Assembly (NCBI RefSeq): GCF_000759675.1
Contig: NZ_BAWM01000026.1
Coordinates: forward strand, 29,936-93,935
Reading direction: 5' to 3'
Length of the DNA stretch: 64,000 nucleotides
DNA from: Neobacillus niacini
Lineage (GTDB): Bacteria > Bacillota > Bacilli > Bacillales > Cytobacillaceae
Below, in pieces: positions 55,711 to 63,955 of this stretch. The position numbers and the translations under genes were made by a program. Numbering within the stretch: the stretch's first letter is position 1; every line of letters begins with the position of its first letter. The notes under the pieces were generated by a model that was given only the letters and a program-made list of their open reading frames with translations, was not told the DNA's origin and did not search any database.

Positions 55711-55803
55711 TTCGTATAACCAATCAAGGTCAGTCCGTGTAACTTCGCTGTAACTATAATTCAGTAAGATGTTCTCATCTAGTTGTGAAGGAGCGATTGT
55801 TCT

Positions 55804-57303
55804 GTGAGGTGGGAACTCGATTGGCTGGAAAATAGAGCGAGGTTATCGCCAAATAAGAATGCAATTATTGATGAAGATACAAATATGGCATGGACCTATA
55901 AAGAATTAAATAAACGTTCGTCCTCCGTGGCTGGCTGGTTAAAAAGTCAAGGCGTAAAAAAAGGTGATCGAGTTGCCCTTTTGTCGCCAAACGATATCAG
56001 TTATTTTGATTTGTTGTTTGCCTGTGGGAAAATTGGTGCCATTTTTGTTCCGTTAAATTGGCGCCTGTCAGTACATGAATTAAATGAAATTTTGTTGGAT
56101 TGTTCACCCTTATTGCTTGGTGTTCATCGGCAGTTCGATAACAGGTTTACTTCCTTGCAAACTACGGTTCCTAATTGTTTTTGTGTGGGGGGATCTAATT
56201 ACTATGAGATTGTGAACAACGCGATAGATATTAACCAGATAGAAGCTATTTCTGATCATGACCCATTAGCCATAATCTATACAGGAGGAACTACGGGTAA
56301 ACCAAAAGGTGTTGTATTAAGCCATCAATCCATTCAATGGAATGCCATTAATACCATTCTTAGCTGGAACTTATCTAAAGAGGATATAACGATCAACTAT
56401 ATGCCGATGTTTCATACAGGCGGGCTAAATGCTTTATCGCTGCCAATCTTAATGATTGGCGGAACAGTGGTTATTGGAGATCAGTACACGGGAAAAAAAG
56501 TGGTATATTCAATCGAACAATACAACTGTACCATTATTCTCCTTGTACCAACGATGTACCATTCACTCATTCAAACGGAAGAGTTCCAGAGAAGTGATTT
56601 TCCTTCTATGAAAATCTTCTTATCAGGTGCTGCACCTTGTCCATTACAAGTATACGAGGCCTTTCTGAAAAAGGGATTAGCCTTTAAAGAGGGGTATGGA
56701 TTAACGGAAGCTGGACCAAATAATTTCTTTATTCACCCTGAGGATGCACAAGAGAAACGCGGGTCAGTAGGGAAACCAATGTTATTTAATGCAATAAAAC
56801 TGGAAAAGGAAGATGGTCAAGAGGCAAAGGTAAACGAGGTTGGAGAACTTTTAATAAAAGGAAAACACTCCTTCTCGCATTATTGGAATAACGAACTCGC
56901 TACATTGGAAACAAAAAAGGGAGGCTGGGTGCATACCGGAGACTTGGCAAAGAAGGATGAGGAAGGATTCCATTATATTGTCGGAAGAAAAAAAGATATG
57001 ATTATCACGGGTGGTGAAAATGTCTATCCACTCGAGATTGAGCATTGGCTTGCAGCTCACCCTGCTATCGATGAAGTAGCAGTAATTGGTCTACCAGATG
57101 AAAAATGGGGAGAACTCGTTGCAGCTTTCATTGTACCTAAACATTCTCATCAGATCGAAGAAGAAGACCTTATAGTTTATTGCGAAAAAAAGCTAGGAAG
57201 GTACAAAATTCCAAAGAAGTTCATTCCATTAATAGAACTTCCGAAAACACATGTTGGAAAGATCGATAAAAAAAAGTTAAAAGAATTAAGTATCCAAATC
57301 TAA
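55804..57303 (+). CDS. AMP-dependent acyl-CoA synthetase/ligase
   Basis: A 499-residue adenylate-forming enzyme. P-loop-like IYTGGTTGKPKGVVLSH, GYGLTEAGPNNFF, GWVHTGDLAKKDEEG, the hinge GRKKDMIITGGENVYPLEIE and the C-terminal lysine in THVGKIDKKKL. It would activate a fatty or aromatic acid to its CoA ester, feeding or receiving from the SDR/hydrolase set. GTG start with AAGGAG upstream. Resembles MenE/long-chain ligases; substrate unknown. Confidence 0.87.
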   Translation: MRWELDWLENRARLSPNKNAIIDEDTNMAWTYKELNKRSSSVAGWLKSQGVKKGDRVALLSPNDISYFDLLFACGKIGAIFVPLNWRLSVHELNEILLDCSPLLLGVHRQFDNRFTSLQTTVPNCFCVGGSNYYEIVNNAIDINQIEAISDHDPLAIIYTGGTTGKPKGVVLSHQSIQWNAINTILSWNLSKEDITINYMPMFHTGGLNALSLPILMIGGTVVIGDQYTGKKVVYSIEQYNCTIILLVPTMYHSLIQTEEFQRSDFPSMKIFLSGAAPCPLQVYEAFLKKGLAFKEGYGLTEAGPNNFFIHPEDAQEKRGSVGKPMLFNAIKLEKEDGQEAKVNEVGELLIKGKHSFSHYWNNELATLETKKGGWVHTGDLAKKDEEGFHYIVGRKKDMIITGGENVYPLEIEHWLAAHPAIDEVAVIGLPDEKWGELVAAFIVPKHSHQIEEEDLIVYCEKKLGRYKIPKKFIPLIELPKTHVGKIDKKKLKELSIQI

Positions 57304-57329
57304 AAGGAGAACCGCAGAAGGTTCTCCTT
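57304..57329. terminator. Bidirectional terminator between the ligase and LysR genes
   Basis: AAGGAGAACC pairs with GGTTCTCCTT; a second palindrome GCTGGAAATTTCCAGC follows at 57333-57348. Confidence 0.75.
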
Positions 57330-57367
57330 AGGGCTGGAAATTTCCAGCTCTCTTTAATTTGTTTTAT

Positions 57368-58252
57368 CTAAATAAGTTCATAGGCACTCTCAATAAATAT
57401 TTTTGATAACATCGATTGTGTTTTGTTTTGGTTATAAACCAGATAAAAATATCTTTCATCATTGAATTCTTTGATTTCATGAATCATTAATAAATTTCTG
57501 TCGTAGTATTCCCTTGCCGCCATTTCTGAAATAATCGCAATACCGATTTCTTGAAGCACGAACTGAATCAAACTTTGTCCGCTTTCAGTATAGGCCACAA
57601 TATTCATTTTATCTTTTGATATTTGATTTTTTTTCAGGAATTTTTCAATTAGAGAGTTGGTTCCTGAATCAGAGTTTCTCATAATAAATGGGTAATTTAA
57701 AAGGTCTTGAATATACGCAGGTCCGGTAATATCAGATTGCTTTGATGTGATAAGTACTAGCTTTTCTTTTAGTAAAGGAATATAGCAAAGCTTATCATTT
57801 TCGTATTTTTCGCCTAAAATACCAAAATCGACTGATCCATTTAAAACCTTTTCGGCAACATTTTTTGAGGATGATTGGTTTATATGGAATGTTGCTTTTG
57901 GGTATTGTTCTCTATATTGCTTGACCATCTTTGGAACCAAAAATTGCCCGGGAACAGAACTGGCCCCGATTCGAATCATTCCTCTAAGCTCTGTCGCTCC
58001 CTCCTTTAAGTCCAGCATTGCCTGGTCCTTTAATAATAAAAGTTTTAATGCCCATTGATATAAACGCTCGCCGGATGGGGTTAGAATATTTTCTCTGCCA
58101 ACTCGATCAAAAAGACTTACATTTAGAGTTCTTTCGAGTGCTTGAATATGTGAGCTGACAGTTGATTGACTTAAAAAAATGTCTTCGGCCGCTTTGGAAA
58201 AACTTTTATGTTCAACTACCTTCGTAAACACAAACAATTGGTGTAAATCCAT
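57368..58252 (-). CDS. LysR-family transcriptional regulator
   Basis: A 294-residue regulator. N-terminal helix-turn-helix: VEHKSFSKAAEDIFLSQSTVSSHIQALE and LTPSGERLYQWA; C-terminal effector domain from about residue 90 (IRIGASSVPGQFLVPKMVKQY). It resembles CysL-type or selenium-associated LysR proteins, which would agree with the divergent TusA-like neighbour. Regulators of this family usually control their divergent gene, from a site in the 124-base gap. Convergent to the acyl-CoA ligase. Confidence 0.9.
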   Translation of the reverse strand: MDLHQLFVFTKVVEHKSFSKAAEDIFLSQSTVSSHIQALERTLNVSLFDRVGRENILTPSGERLYQWALKLLLLKDQAMLDLKEGATELRGMIRIGASSVPGQFLVPKMVKQYREQYPKATFHINQSSSKNVAEKVLNGSVDFGILGEKYENDKLCYIPLLKEKLVLITSKQSDITGPAYIQDLLNYPFIMRNSDSGTNSLIEKFLKKNQISKDKMNIVAYTESGQSLIQFVLQEIGIAIISEMAAREYYDRNLLMIHEIKEFNDERYFYLVYNQNKTQSMLSKIFIESAYELI

Positions 58253-58376
58253 TTGAATGATCCCCTCTTATATTCACATAATCGATTTATTTTAATAGAT
58301 AGAATAGATAAAATGAATTTATCTCATCATATCATTTTTTTATAATGAAAGTAATACTGTGATGGGAGCTGAATGG

Positions 58377-58616
58377 ATGTCACTCCAATATGTACCAGAT
58401 CTTATCTATGATGCAGGCAAAACAGAATATGAAGAGCTGGTAAATAACCTGTCCTCAACAATGAAGAAGTTAAATAGGGGACATATACTTGAAATCATAT
58501 CCACTGACCCAGGTGTAAAAGAAAACGTGCCTTCCTGGTGCAGAATGGAGAAGCACATATTTCTAAACCGGAAGGATTTTGGTGGAATTAGTTATTACTA
58601 TATTGAAAAACGGTAA
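58377..58616 (+). CDS. TusA-family-like protein lacking the CPxP motif
   Basis: A 79-residue protein. The second half follows TusA/YedF proteins: NRGHILEIISTDPGVKENVP, SWCRMEKHIFLNRKDF and SYYYIEKR. The first half lacks the CPxP sulfur-relay motif (it has LIYDAGKTEYEELVNN there), while the cysteine in PSWCR is kept. It may therefore bind rather than transfer sulfur or selenium. ATG 58377 has GGGAG eight bases upstream. It is divergent from the LysR gene and probably regulated by it. Confidence 0.65.
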   Translation: MSLQYVPDLIYDAGKTEYEELVNNLSSTMKKLNRGHILEIISTDPGVKENVPSWCRMEKHIFLNRKDFGGISYYYIEKR

Positions 58617-58625
58617 CAAGGATGG

Positions 58626-58657
58626 AAAGGACTTATCTGATGATAAGGCCTTTTTTT
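58626..58657 (+). terminator. Terminator of the TusA-like gene
   Basis: GGACTTATC pairs with GATAAGGCC (one mismatch) extended by AAA/TTT, with a T-run of seven. Confidence 0.78.
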
Positions 58658-58748
58658 ATGTGAAAAAGATTATTTGCTATTTCCGTGATAAACACTCAAT
58701 ATTAATAAGACAAAATATTTGTTATAGATAGAGAAAGTAGGGATTTTT

Positions 58749-60098
58749 TTGCCTGATTTTAAATCATTAGATATTTCTGAGTCAATTGAAAATAAATTAA
58801 GGAGCTACGGTGTAGCGACACCAACACCTATCCAAGAAAAAGCAATACCAATTGTAATGGGTGGAAAAGATGTAATTGCACAAGCTCAAACAGGAACAGG
58901 AAAGACTTTTGCGTTCATACTGCCAATTTTAGAAAAAATAAATCCACTTGCATCACATGTACAAGCACTAATTGTTACTCCAACTAGAGAATTGGCTCTT
59001 CAAATTACCGATGAATTTCAAAAGTTGACCAATGATATGGCAGGCGTCGATGTACTTGCAGTATATGGAGGACAGGATGTTGATAAACAGTTAAAGAAAC
59101 TTAAGAAAAATGTTCAGATTGTGGTCGGCACGCCAGGCAGGCTGTTAGATCATATTGGAAGAGGGACAGTCCAATTATCAGAAGTATCATTCCTAGTCCT
59201 TGATGAAGCAGATCAAATGCTCCATATAGGTTTTCTGAATGAGGTTGAGGATATTATTAAGGAAACACCTAAGACTCGTCAAACCATGCTCTTTTCTGCA
59301 ACAATGCCAGAGGAAATAAGGACATTAGCCAATAAACACATGCGTAAACCTGAATACATCCAAGTTGAAAAAACGCAGGGTCCGGCAGAAAATGTTAAAC
59401 TAATAGCCATTCATACTATAGATCGAGCTAAGCAAGCAACATTAATTCAATTGGTTGAAACACATCGACCCTATTTAGCCGTTATCTTTTGTAGAACCAA
59501 ACGCAGAGTCTCCAAGTTGTATGAAGTATTAAAATCTCATAAATTTTTGTGTGATGAACTGCATGGTGATTTATCACAAGCAAAAAGAGAGCAAGTGATG
59601 AAACGTTTCAGAGATGGGGAAATTCAATTATTGATAGCAACAGATGTCGCAGCAAGAGGTCTGGATGTTGAAGGTGTAACACATGTATTTAACTATGACA
59701 TCCCACAAGATGTGGAGAGCTTTATCCATCGGATTGGAAGAACAGGAAGAGCAGGCACGAAGGGCATGGCCATTACTTTTTACTCCTCAGATGATCGCCC
59801 AACACTTGATATGATTGAAAAAGAGTTAAATATCACTATCCAAAAACAAAACATAGGAAACACTGGAAGTGATCAAAAAAATAAACAAGAACTATCTAAG
59901 AACCAGGGGAAAAAGGATGGAAAAACTAGAGCTGCGAGTGGCCAAAGGAAAGATAGTAAACCTAAATTTCCGTCAAGAAATGGAAGTAAGCCAAAATCAA
60001 TTAAGAACAAGCAAACTAATTCCAGCCAAACAGGTGGAGGTAGGAATAATAGGAAAAGCAGTAATCCAGGATTAGTCAAAACTAAGCGGAGTAAATAA
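58749..60098 (+). CDS. DEAD-box RNA helicase
   Basis: A 449-residue ATP-dependent RNA helicase. Q motif and motif I (TPTPIQEKAIP, AQAQTGTGKT), Ia PTRELA, II VLDEADQ, III SATMPEE, V TDVAARGLDV and VI HRIGRTGRAG are all intact. The tail from about 380 is low-complexity, rich in Lys, Asn, Gln and Ser, as in cold-shock helicases, and probably binds RNA. TTG start. It does not match CshA or CshB closely enough to name it. Confidence 0.93.
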   Translation: MPDFKSLDISESIENKLRSYGVATPTPIQEKAIPIVMGGKDVIAQAQTGTGKTFAFILPILEKINPLASHVQALIVTPTRELALQITDEFQKLTNDMAGVDVLAVYGGQDVDKQLKKLKKNVQIVVGTPGRLLDHIGRGTVQLSEVSFLVLDEADQMLHIGFLNEVEDIIKETPKTRQTMLFSATMPEEIRTLANKHMRKPEYIQVEKTQGPAENVKLIAIHTIDRAKQATLIQLVETHRPYLAVIFCRTKRRVSKLYEVLKSHKFLCDELHGDLSQAKREQVMKRFRDGEIQLLIATDVAARGLDVEGVTHVFNYDIPQDVESFIHRIGRTGRAGTKGMAITFYSSDDRPTLDMIEKELNITIQKQNIGNTGSDQKNKQELSKNQGKKDGKTRAASGQRKDSKPKFPSRNGSKPKSIKNKQTNSSQTGGGRNNRKSSNPGLVKTKRSK

Positions 60099-60102
60099 AA
60101 AA

Positions 60103-60126
60103 AGGACTGAAGTAACTTTCAGTCCT
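60103..60126. repeat. 24-base hairpin element, copy 1
   Basis: AGGACTGAA and TTCAGTCCT flank a GTAACT loop. The complete 24 bases recur identically at 60285-60308. It may end transcription on either strand. Confidence 0.75.
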
Positions 60127-60141
60127 CAGCTTGTTGGGAAA

Positions 60142-60183
60142 CCCCCTTTTTCGAAAAGTATCATCGAGAAAAGGGGGATTTTT
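60142..60183 (+). terminator. Terminator of the helicase gene
   Basis: CCCCCTTTT(T)CGA pairs with TCG(AG)AAAAGGGGG, then ATTTTTA. Confidence 0.7.
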
Positions 60184-60252
60184 ATATTTGAGGTACCACA
60201 TATAGTAAAACAATTATTTTGAAACCCCGATATATTGTTCAAAAATAAAAGC

Positions 60253-60282
60253 AAAAAGGCTGTCGAGACTTTCTCGACAGCC
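60253..60282 (-). terminator. Terminator of the symporter operon
   Basis: On the minus strand GGCTGTCGAGA pairs perfectly with TCTCGACAGCC across a three-base loop, followed by TTTTT. Confidence 0.88.
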
Positions 60283-60284
60283 TG

Positions 60285-60308
60285 AGGACTGAAGTAACTT
60301 TCAGTCCT
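60285..60308. repeat. 24-base hairpin element, copy 2
   Basis: Identical to 60103-60126, 182 bases away, just before the end of the symporter gene. Confidence 0.75.
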
Positions 60309-60318
60309 TTCTGGTTAC

Positions 60319-61851
60319 CTATTGACCAATCCCAAGATTGGATTTAACGAGTACTTCATCATATTTCTTCGCATCAGCTTTTTGACTGGAAAGGATTGTT
60401 CCCAGGTACCCTGCAATAAACCCTAATGGTATGGATACAATTCCTGGTGTCGTGTATGGAAATAGAGGATTCCCTACGAAAATTGCCTTTCCTACTTCAG
60501 GACTGAAAACATTCGGGCTAATGATTACAAGTCCAATCGCCGAGATAAGTCCAACTACCATAGCCCAAATGGCTCCCGTAGTATTAAATCGTTTCCAGTA
60601 AATTGTATAAATAATAACTGGCAGATTTGCACTTGCTGCTACAGCAAAGGCTAAGGAAACAAGGAAAGCCACGTTAAGAGATTGAGCCCCTAAAGCTAAA
60701 ACTATTGATACCACAGATACTCCAATGGAAGCCCATCGTGCCATACTTACCTGCTGCTTTTCTGTTGCTTTACCTTTTTTAAGAATTTCATTATAGAAAT
60801 CATGTGCAAAAGCTGAAGCTGCAGTTAATACAAGCCCTGCTACAACCGCAAGAATCGTAGCAAATGCAACCGCGGAAATAAACGCGAACAGCATATTGCC
60901 GCCAAGTGCCTGCGCTAAAAGAGGGGCAGCCATATTTCCAGCTGCATTTGCAGCAACTATATCAGTTGTACCTACAAATGCTGCAGCACCAAAGCCAAGG
61001 AATATCGTCATGACGTAAAAAATTCCAATGATCCAAGTAGCATAAACAACTGAACTGCGGGCAGTTTTTGCATCTTTTACAGTAAAGAAACGGACCAAAA
61101 TATGAGGCAAACCAGCAGTCCCTAAAACTAGTCCCATGTTTAATGAAAGCGTGTCAATACCGTCCTTGTATTTTACCCCTGGGTTTAAGAATGCTTCCTT
61201 TAATGGGGTTGCTGTTTTCATTTGATCGAACATGTCTGTAATACTAAAGTTAAATTTAGCGAAAACAACAATGGATATTAAGAAGGTTCCACCCATTAAA
61301 AGAACAGCTTTAATAATTTGGACCCAGCTTGTTGCATGCATCCCACCAAATATAACGTAAACGGTCATTAATACTCCAACGATTAAAACAGATGTGGTAT
61401 ACTCCAACCCTAATAATAATTTAATAAGTGCACCAGCACCTACAAGCTGAGCGATCATATAAAAAATAGAAATAGTTACGGTGTTCATAGCCGCAAATCC
61501 ACGAACCTTTTTTGCATCAAAGCGTGCTGCGATCATATCAGCAAATGTATATTTTCCGAGATTCCGCAACGGTTCTGCAACTAAATACAAAACAACCAAG
61601 TAGGCAACTAAGAAACCTATACTATAAAAGAATCCGTCAAAACCGGTTAATGCAACGGCGCCAGCAATTCCAAGAAATGAAGCAGCAGACATATAATCGC
61701 CTGCGATAGCCAAACCATTTTGCCAGCCAGTCAGTCCTCCACCTGCAGTGTAAAATTCACTAGCGTTTTTTGTACGTTTTGAAGCGAAGTATGTAATAAC
61801 CAACGTTACAAAAACAATACCAAGAAACATGGTAAAAGCAGCGGTATTCAT
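60319..61851 (-). CDS. actP: Sodium:solute symporter, cation/acetate type
   Basis: A 510-residue transporter with about 13 membrane spans. Family stretches are FASKRTKNASEFYTAGGGLTGWQNGLAIAGDYMSAASFLG, with the sodium-site small residues, GGMHATSWVQIIKAVLL, and GTAGLPHILVRFFTVKDAK. It resembles ActP/YwcA carriers for acetate and other short acids. Its ATG shares one base with the stop of the upstream DUF485 gene, the usual operon arrangement. Substrate by family inference. Confidence 0.88.
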   Translation of the reverse strand: MNTAAFTMFLGIVFVTLVITYFASKRTKNASEFYTAGGGLTGWQNGLAIAGDYMSAASFLGIAGAVALTGFDGFFYSIGFLVAYLVVLYLVAEPLRNLGKYTFADMIAARFDAKKVRGFAAMNTVTISIFYMIAQLVGAGALIKLLLGLEYTTSVLIVGVLMTVYVIFGGMHATSWVQIIKAVLLMGGTFLISIVVFAKFNFSITDMFDQMKTATPLKEAFLNPGVKYKDGIDTLSLNMGLVLGTAGLPHILVRFFTVKDAKTARSSVVYATWIIGIFYVMTIFLGFGAAAFVGTTDIVAANAAGNMAAPLLAQALGGNMLFAFISAVAFATILAVVAGLVLTAASAFAHDFYNEILKKGKATEKQQVSMARWASIGVSVVSIVLALGAQSLNVAFLVSLAFAVAASANLPVIIYTIYWKRFNTTGAIWAMVVGLISAIGLVIISPNVFSPEVGKAIFVGNPLFPYTTPGIVSIPLGFIAGYLGTILSSQKADAKKYDEVLVKSNLGIGQ

Positions 61852-62177
61852 TAGGCTCTCCCCCCCTCTTTTACAACTTTTTCAGCTAAATCGTCAAATT
61901 TGGCTGCTTTTTTAGAGTAGAGCATACATAATCCCCATGTCATTATGAACTGAAGAAAGGCAAAAACCCAAGCCCAGGTAATACTGCCTATGAATTTGTT
62001 ATTTAGAACAGTTGAATATGAAGTTAAGATAGGTAAGGCGAAATAAAAACAAAAGAAGAAGATCGTGATAGGAATAATGAATTTTTTCTTTTCGGAGAGT
62101 AATTTTTGGAATGAAGATGATTGAACAATAGCACTGTAATCTCTTTCGGAATTAGCTGTTATTTTTCTAGCCTCCAT
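61851..62177 (-). CDS. DUF485 membrane protein
   Basis: A 108-residue protein with a soluble start (ERDYSAIVQSSSFQKLLSEKKKFIIP) and two membrane spans (about 35-58 and 70-92). It always neighbours ActP-like symporters and is thought to assist them; the role is not known. GGGGGAGC precedes the ATG. Confidence 0.88.
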   Translation of the reverse strand: MEARKITANSERDYSAIVQSSSFQKLLSEKKKFIIPITIFFFCFYFALPILTSYSTVLNNKFIGSITWAWVFAFLQFIMTWGLCMLYSKKAAKFDDLAEKVVKEGGRA

Positions 62178-62482
62178 TGGAAGCTCCCCCTCTCATAGGA
62201 AAAAAATGTACAACAAAATTATGAGGACTGAAAATAGCACATAGCTGACTGTTTATGAAAGTAAATAAAAGGCAGTCATAACCGCAGAAACATGTCCCCC
62301 CCTTAATAAAAATTGATTTTTCTAAATATTTTAATTTTTGTTACGTTTATTATTATAGTAACAACATATTAAAATTTGCAATAGGATAAATTACATTTTT
62401 TTGACAAAAGGATTTTTTACTATATTGAGGGTAAAAACCAAAATAAAGGTAGAAGAAATATGATGGGGAGACATAAAAAACA
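62178..62482. other. Leader and promoter region of the symporter operon
   Basis: Contains the promoter below and, on the minus strand, a strong AAGGGGGGG site before two tiny overlapping frames (MFLRL and MTAFYLLS). No other gene is seen. Confidence 0.45.
62352..62381 (-). promoter_or_regulatory. Probable promoter of the DUF485-symporter operon
   Basis: Minus strand TTGCAA, 18-base spacer, TATAAT. It leaves a leader of about 165 bases. Confidence 0.6.
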
Positions 62483-62509
62483 AAAAACCTTTGCAGCGCA
62501 AAGGTTTTT
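62483..62509 (-). terminator. Terminator of the tRNA-Ala gene
   Basis: AAAACCTTTGC pairs with GCAAAGGTTTT and continues into T's on the minus strand. Confidence 0.85.
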
Positions 62510-62514
62510 GAAGA

Positions 62515-62587
<73 letters not shown>

Positions 62588-62652
62588 GTAAGTGGTACAA
62601 GAAAAATTATATCTTTCTCACACCGTTCTTGCAATACTTTTTTTGAAAAAGG

Positions 62653-63366
62653 TTAATAACCCATGCTCTCTATTTCAACCTTATGGACTCCGTCTAATTT
62701 TGAAACAGAATCATATACATCTGTTGTTTTTTCCCGGTAATCTACTGCAACTAAAATTTGAACGAGATGGTCGCCGTTGTCTAAATCCTTTATTCGGATT
62801 CTGCGAATAATGTACTTTCTCTCCATTAAAAATGAAATTGCATTTTCAATTTGGATTTTATCCCTGATAAATAATTGAAGACTGATTTCTTTTTCCCGTA
62901 ATTGTTTCGGACCAATGAACTTCATCACGTAAGGTACTAATTCGACACTAATAATGAGTAATGCAACACCAACAAATGCTTCGATAAAGAAACCAGCCCC
63001 TACAGCAATTCCGATTCCCGCTGCTCCCCAAATCATCGCGGCTGTGGTTAATCCAGAGATACTATCATTTCCTCTTCTAAGGATTACTCCTGCTCCTAGA
63101 AAACCGATCCCGGAAACAATTTGTGCTGCAAGACGAAGAGGGTCCATTGTAATTTTTACATCATCAGAATCAGGAAACATATAAGCTGATTCTATTGAAA
63201 CAATTGTAAGTAGACAACTCACTACAGATATTACAAGGCTTGTTTTAAGTCCTACAGGTTTTCTCTTTAATTCTCGTTCAAGTCCGATGATAAGTCCCAA
63301 AACAGCTGAGATTCCAAGCTTTATTAATATATCGTAATCAATATTCTCCATTGCCTTCACGTCCAT
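62653..63366 (-). CDS. MgtC/SapB-family membrane protein
   Basis: A 237-residue protein. Membrane part with LGLIIGLERELKRKPVGLKTSLVI, IVSGIGFLGAGVILRRG and GLTTAAMIWGAAGIGIAVGAG, the diagnostic MgtC motifs; from about 150 a cytoplasmic ACT-like domain (IRRIRIKDLDNGDHLVQILV). Linked to magnesium limitation or ATP-synthase control in other bacteria; role here unknown. ATG 63366 has no good ribosome site; the ATG at 63351 is an alternative. Confidence 0.88.
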   Translation of the reverse strand: MDVKAMENIDYDILIKLGISAVLGLIIGLERELKRKPVGLKTSLVISVVSCLLTIVSIESAYMFPDSDDVKITMDPLRLAAQIVSGIGFLGAGVILRRGNDSISGLTTAAMIWGAAGIGIAVGAGFFIEAFVGVALLIISVELVPYVMKFIGPKQLREKEISLQLFIRDKIQIENAISFLMERKYIIRRIRIKDLDNGDHLVQILVAVDYREKTTDVYDSVSKLDGVHKVEIESMGY

Positions 63367-63688
63367 TATTTAGTAAGTTAAGTGCTTCTTAGACAAACAG
63401 TTATTTCTATTATACGATATCCCTACTATGTTAAATAAGGAATTTTTCCTTATTCTAAAGGGTAGTCATTGAAGTAAAGATTAAATCCTTTTGTCCAGCC
63501 TCTAATGAGTAGTATAAAAAGCCTTCTCTTATTACATATACATGAATGGTTGATAATATGAGTCCATCACCCATTTGATTTATCCTTTGACAGTTGAATA
63601 TTCTTTATTCTCTTCTATAATTTGACGAAAGCAGTGCTGTTTGTATTTTATAAAAAAGAAATGAATCAAAAAAACTTTTAAAATTATA
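63367..63688. other. Intergenic region upstream of the rRNA promoters
   Basis: AT-rich; no gene or clear structure is seen. The MgtC promoter must lie near its right edge of the gene. Confidence 0.4.
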
Positions 63689-63717
63689 TTGCAAACATTT
63701 TTTGAACATGGTATATT
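63689..63717 (+). promoter_or_regulatory. rRNA operon promoter P1
   Basis: TTGCAA, 17-base spacer, TATATT, preceded by an A/T-rich stretch that could act as an UP element. Confidence 0.7.
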
Positions 63718-63773
63718 AAATCTCGTCCTCATCGAGAGAGTCACACAGCAAAAAAAAGAAATTCAAAAAGTTG

Positions 63774-63802
63774 TTGACATCACGAAAGCGGATGTGTTAA
63801 AT
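63774..63802 (+). promoter_or_regulatory. rRNA operon promoter P2
   Basis: Consensus TTGACA, 17-base spacer, TTAAAT, followed by a GTCGC discriminator region. Tandem P1/P2 spacing of 85 bases is typical of Bacillus rrn operons. Confidence 0.75.
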
Positions 63803-63857
63803 TAAAGAGGTCGCTTTCGAGCTTATCTAGTAAGGCAAGCTTACCTGCGATGCTAAT

Positions 63858-63872
63858 TGTTCTTTGAAAACT
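63858..63872 (+). promoter_or_regulatory. rRNA leader boxA antitermination element
   Basis: TGTTCTTTGAAAACT, close to the Bacillus boxA; bound by the Nus complex to prevent premature termination of rRNA. Confidence 0.75.
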
Positions 63873-63955
63873 AAACAAACAAGAACGTCAACAAACAATA
63901 TTTTTTAGCTTTTTTAAAAAGCTAAGCCAACGTAACTTTTATGAGCTATATCAAC

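Noticed and set aside
55541..55753. Open frame of 70 codons over the TTTACTCGC array
   Set aside because: The 21-base period gives seven-residue repeats (LLA...) by construction; it follows a terminator and lacks its own ribosome site.
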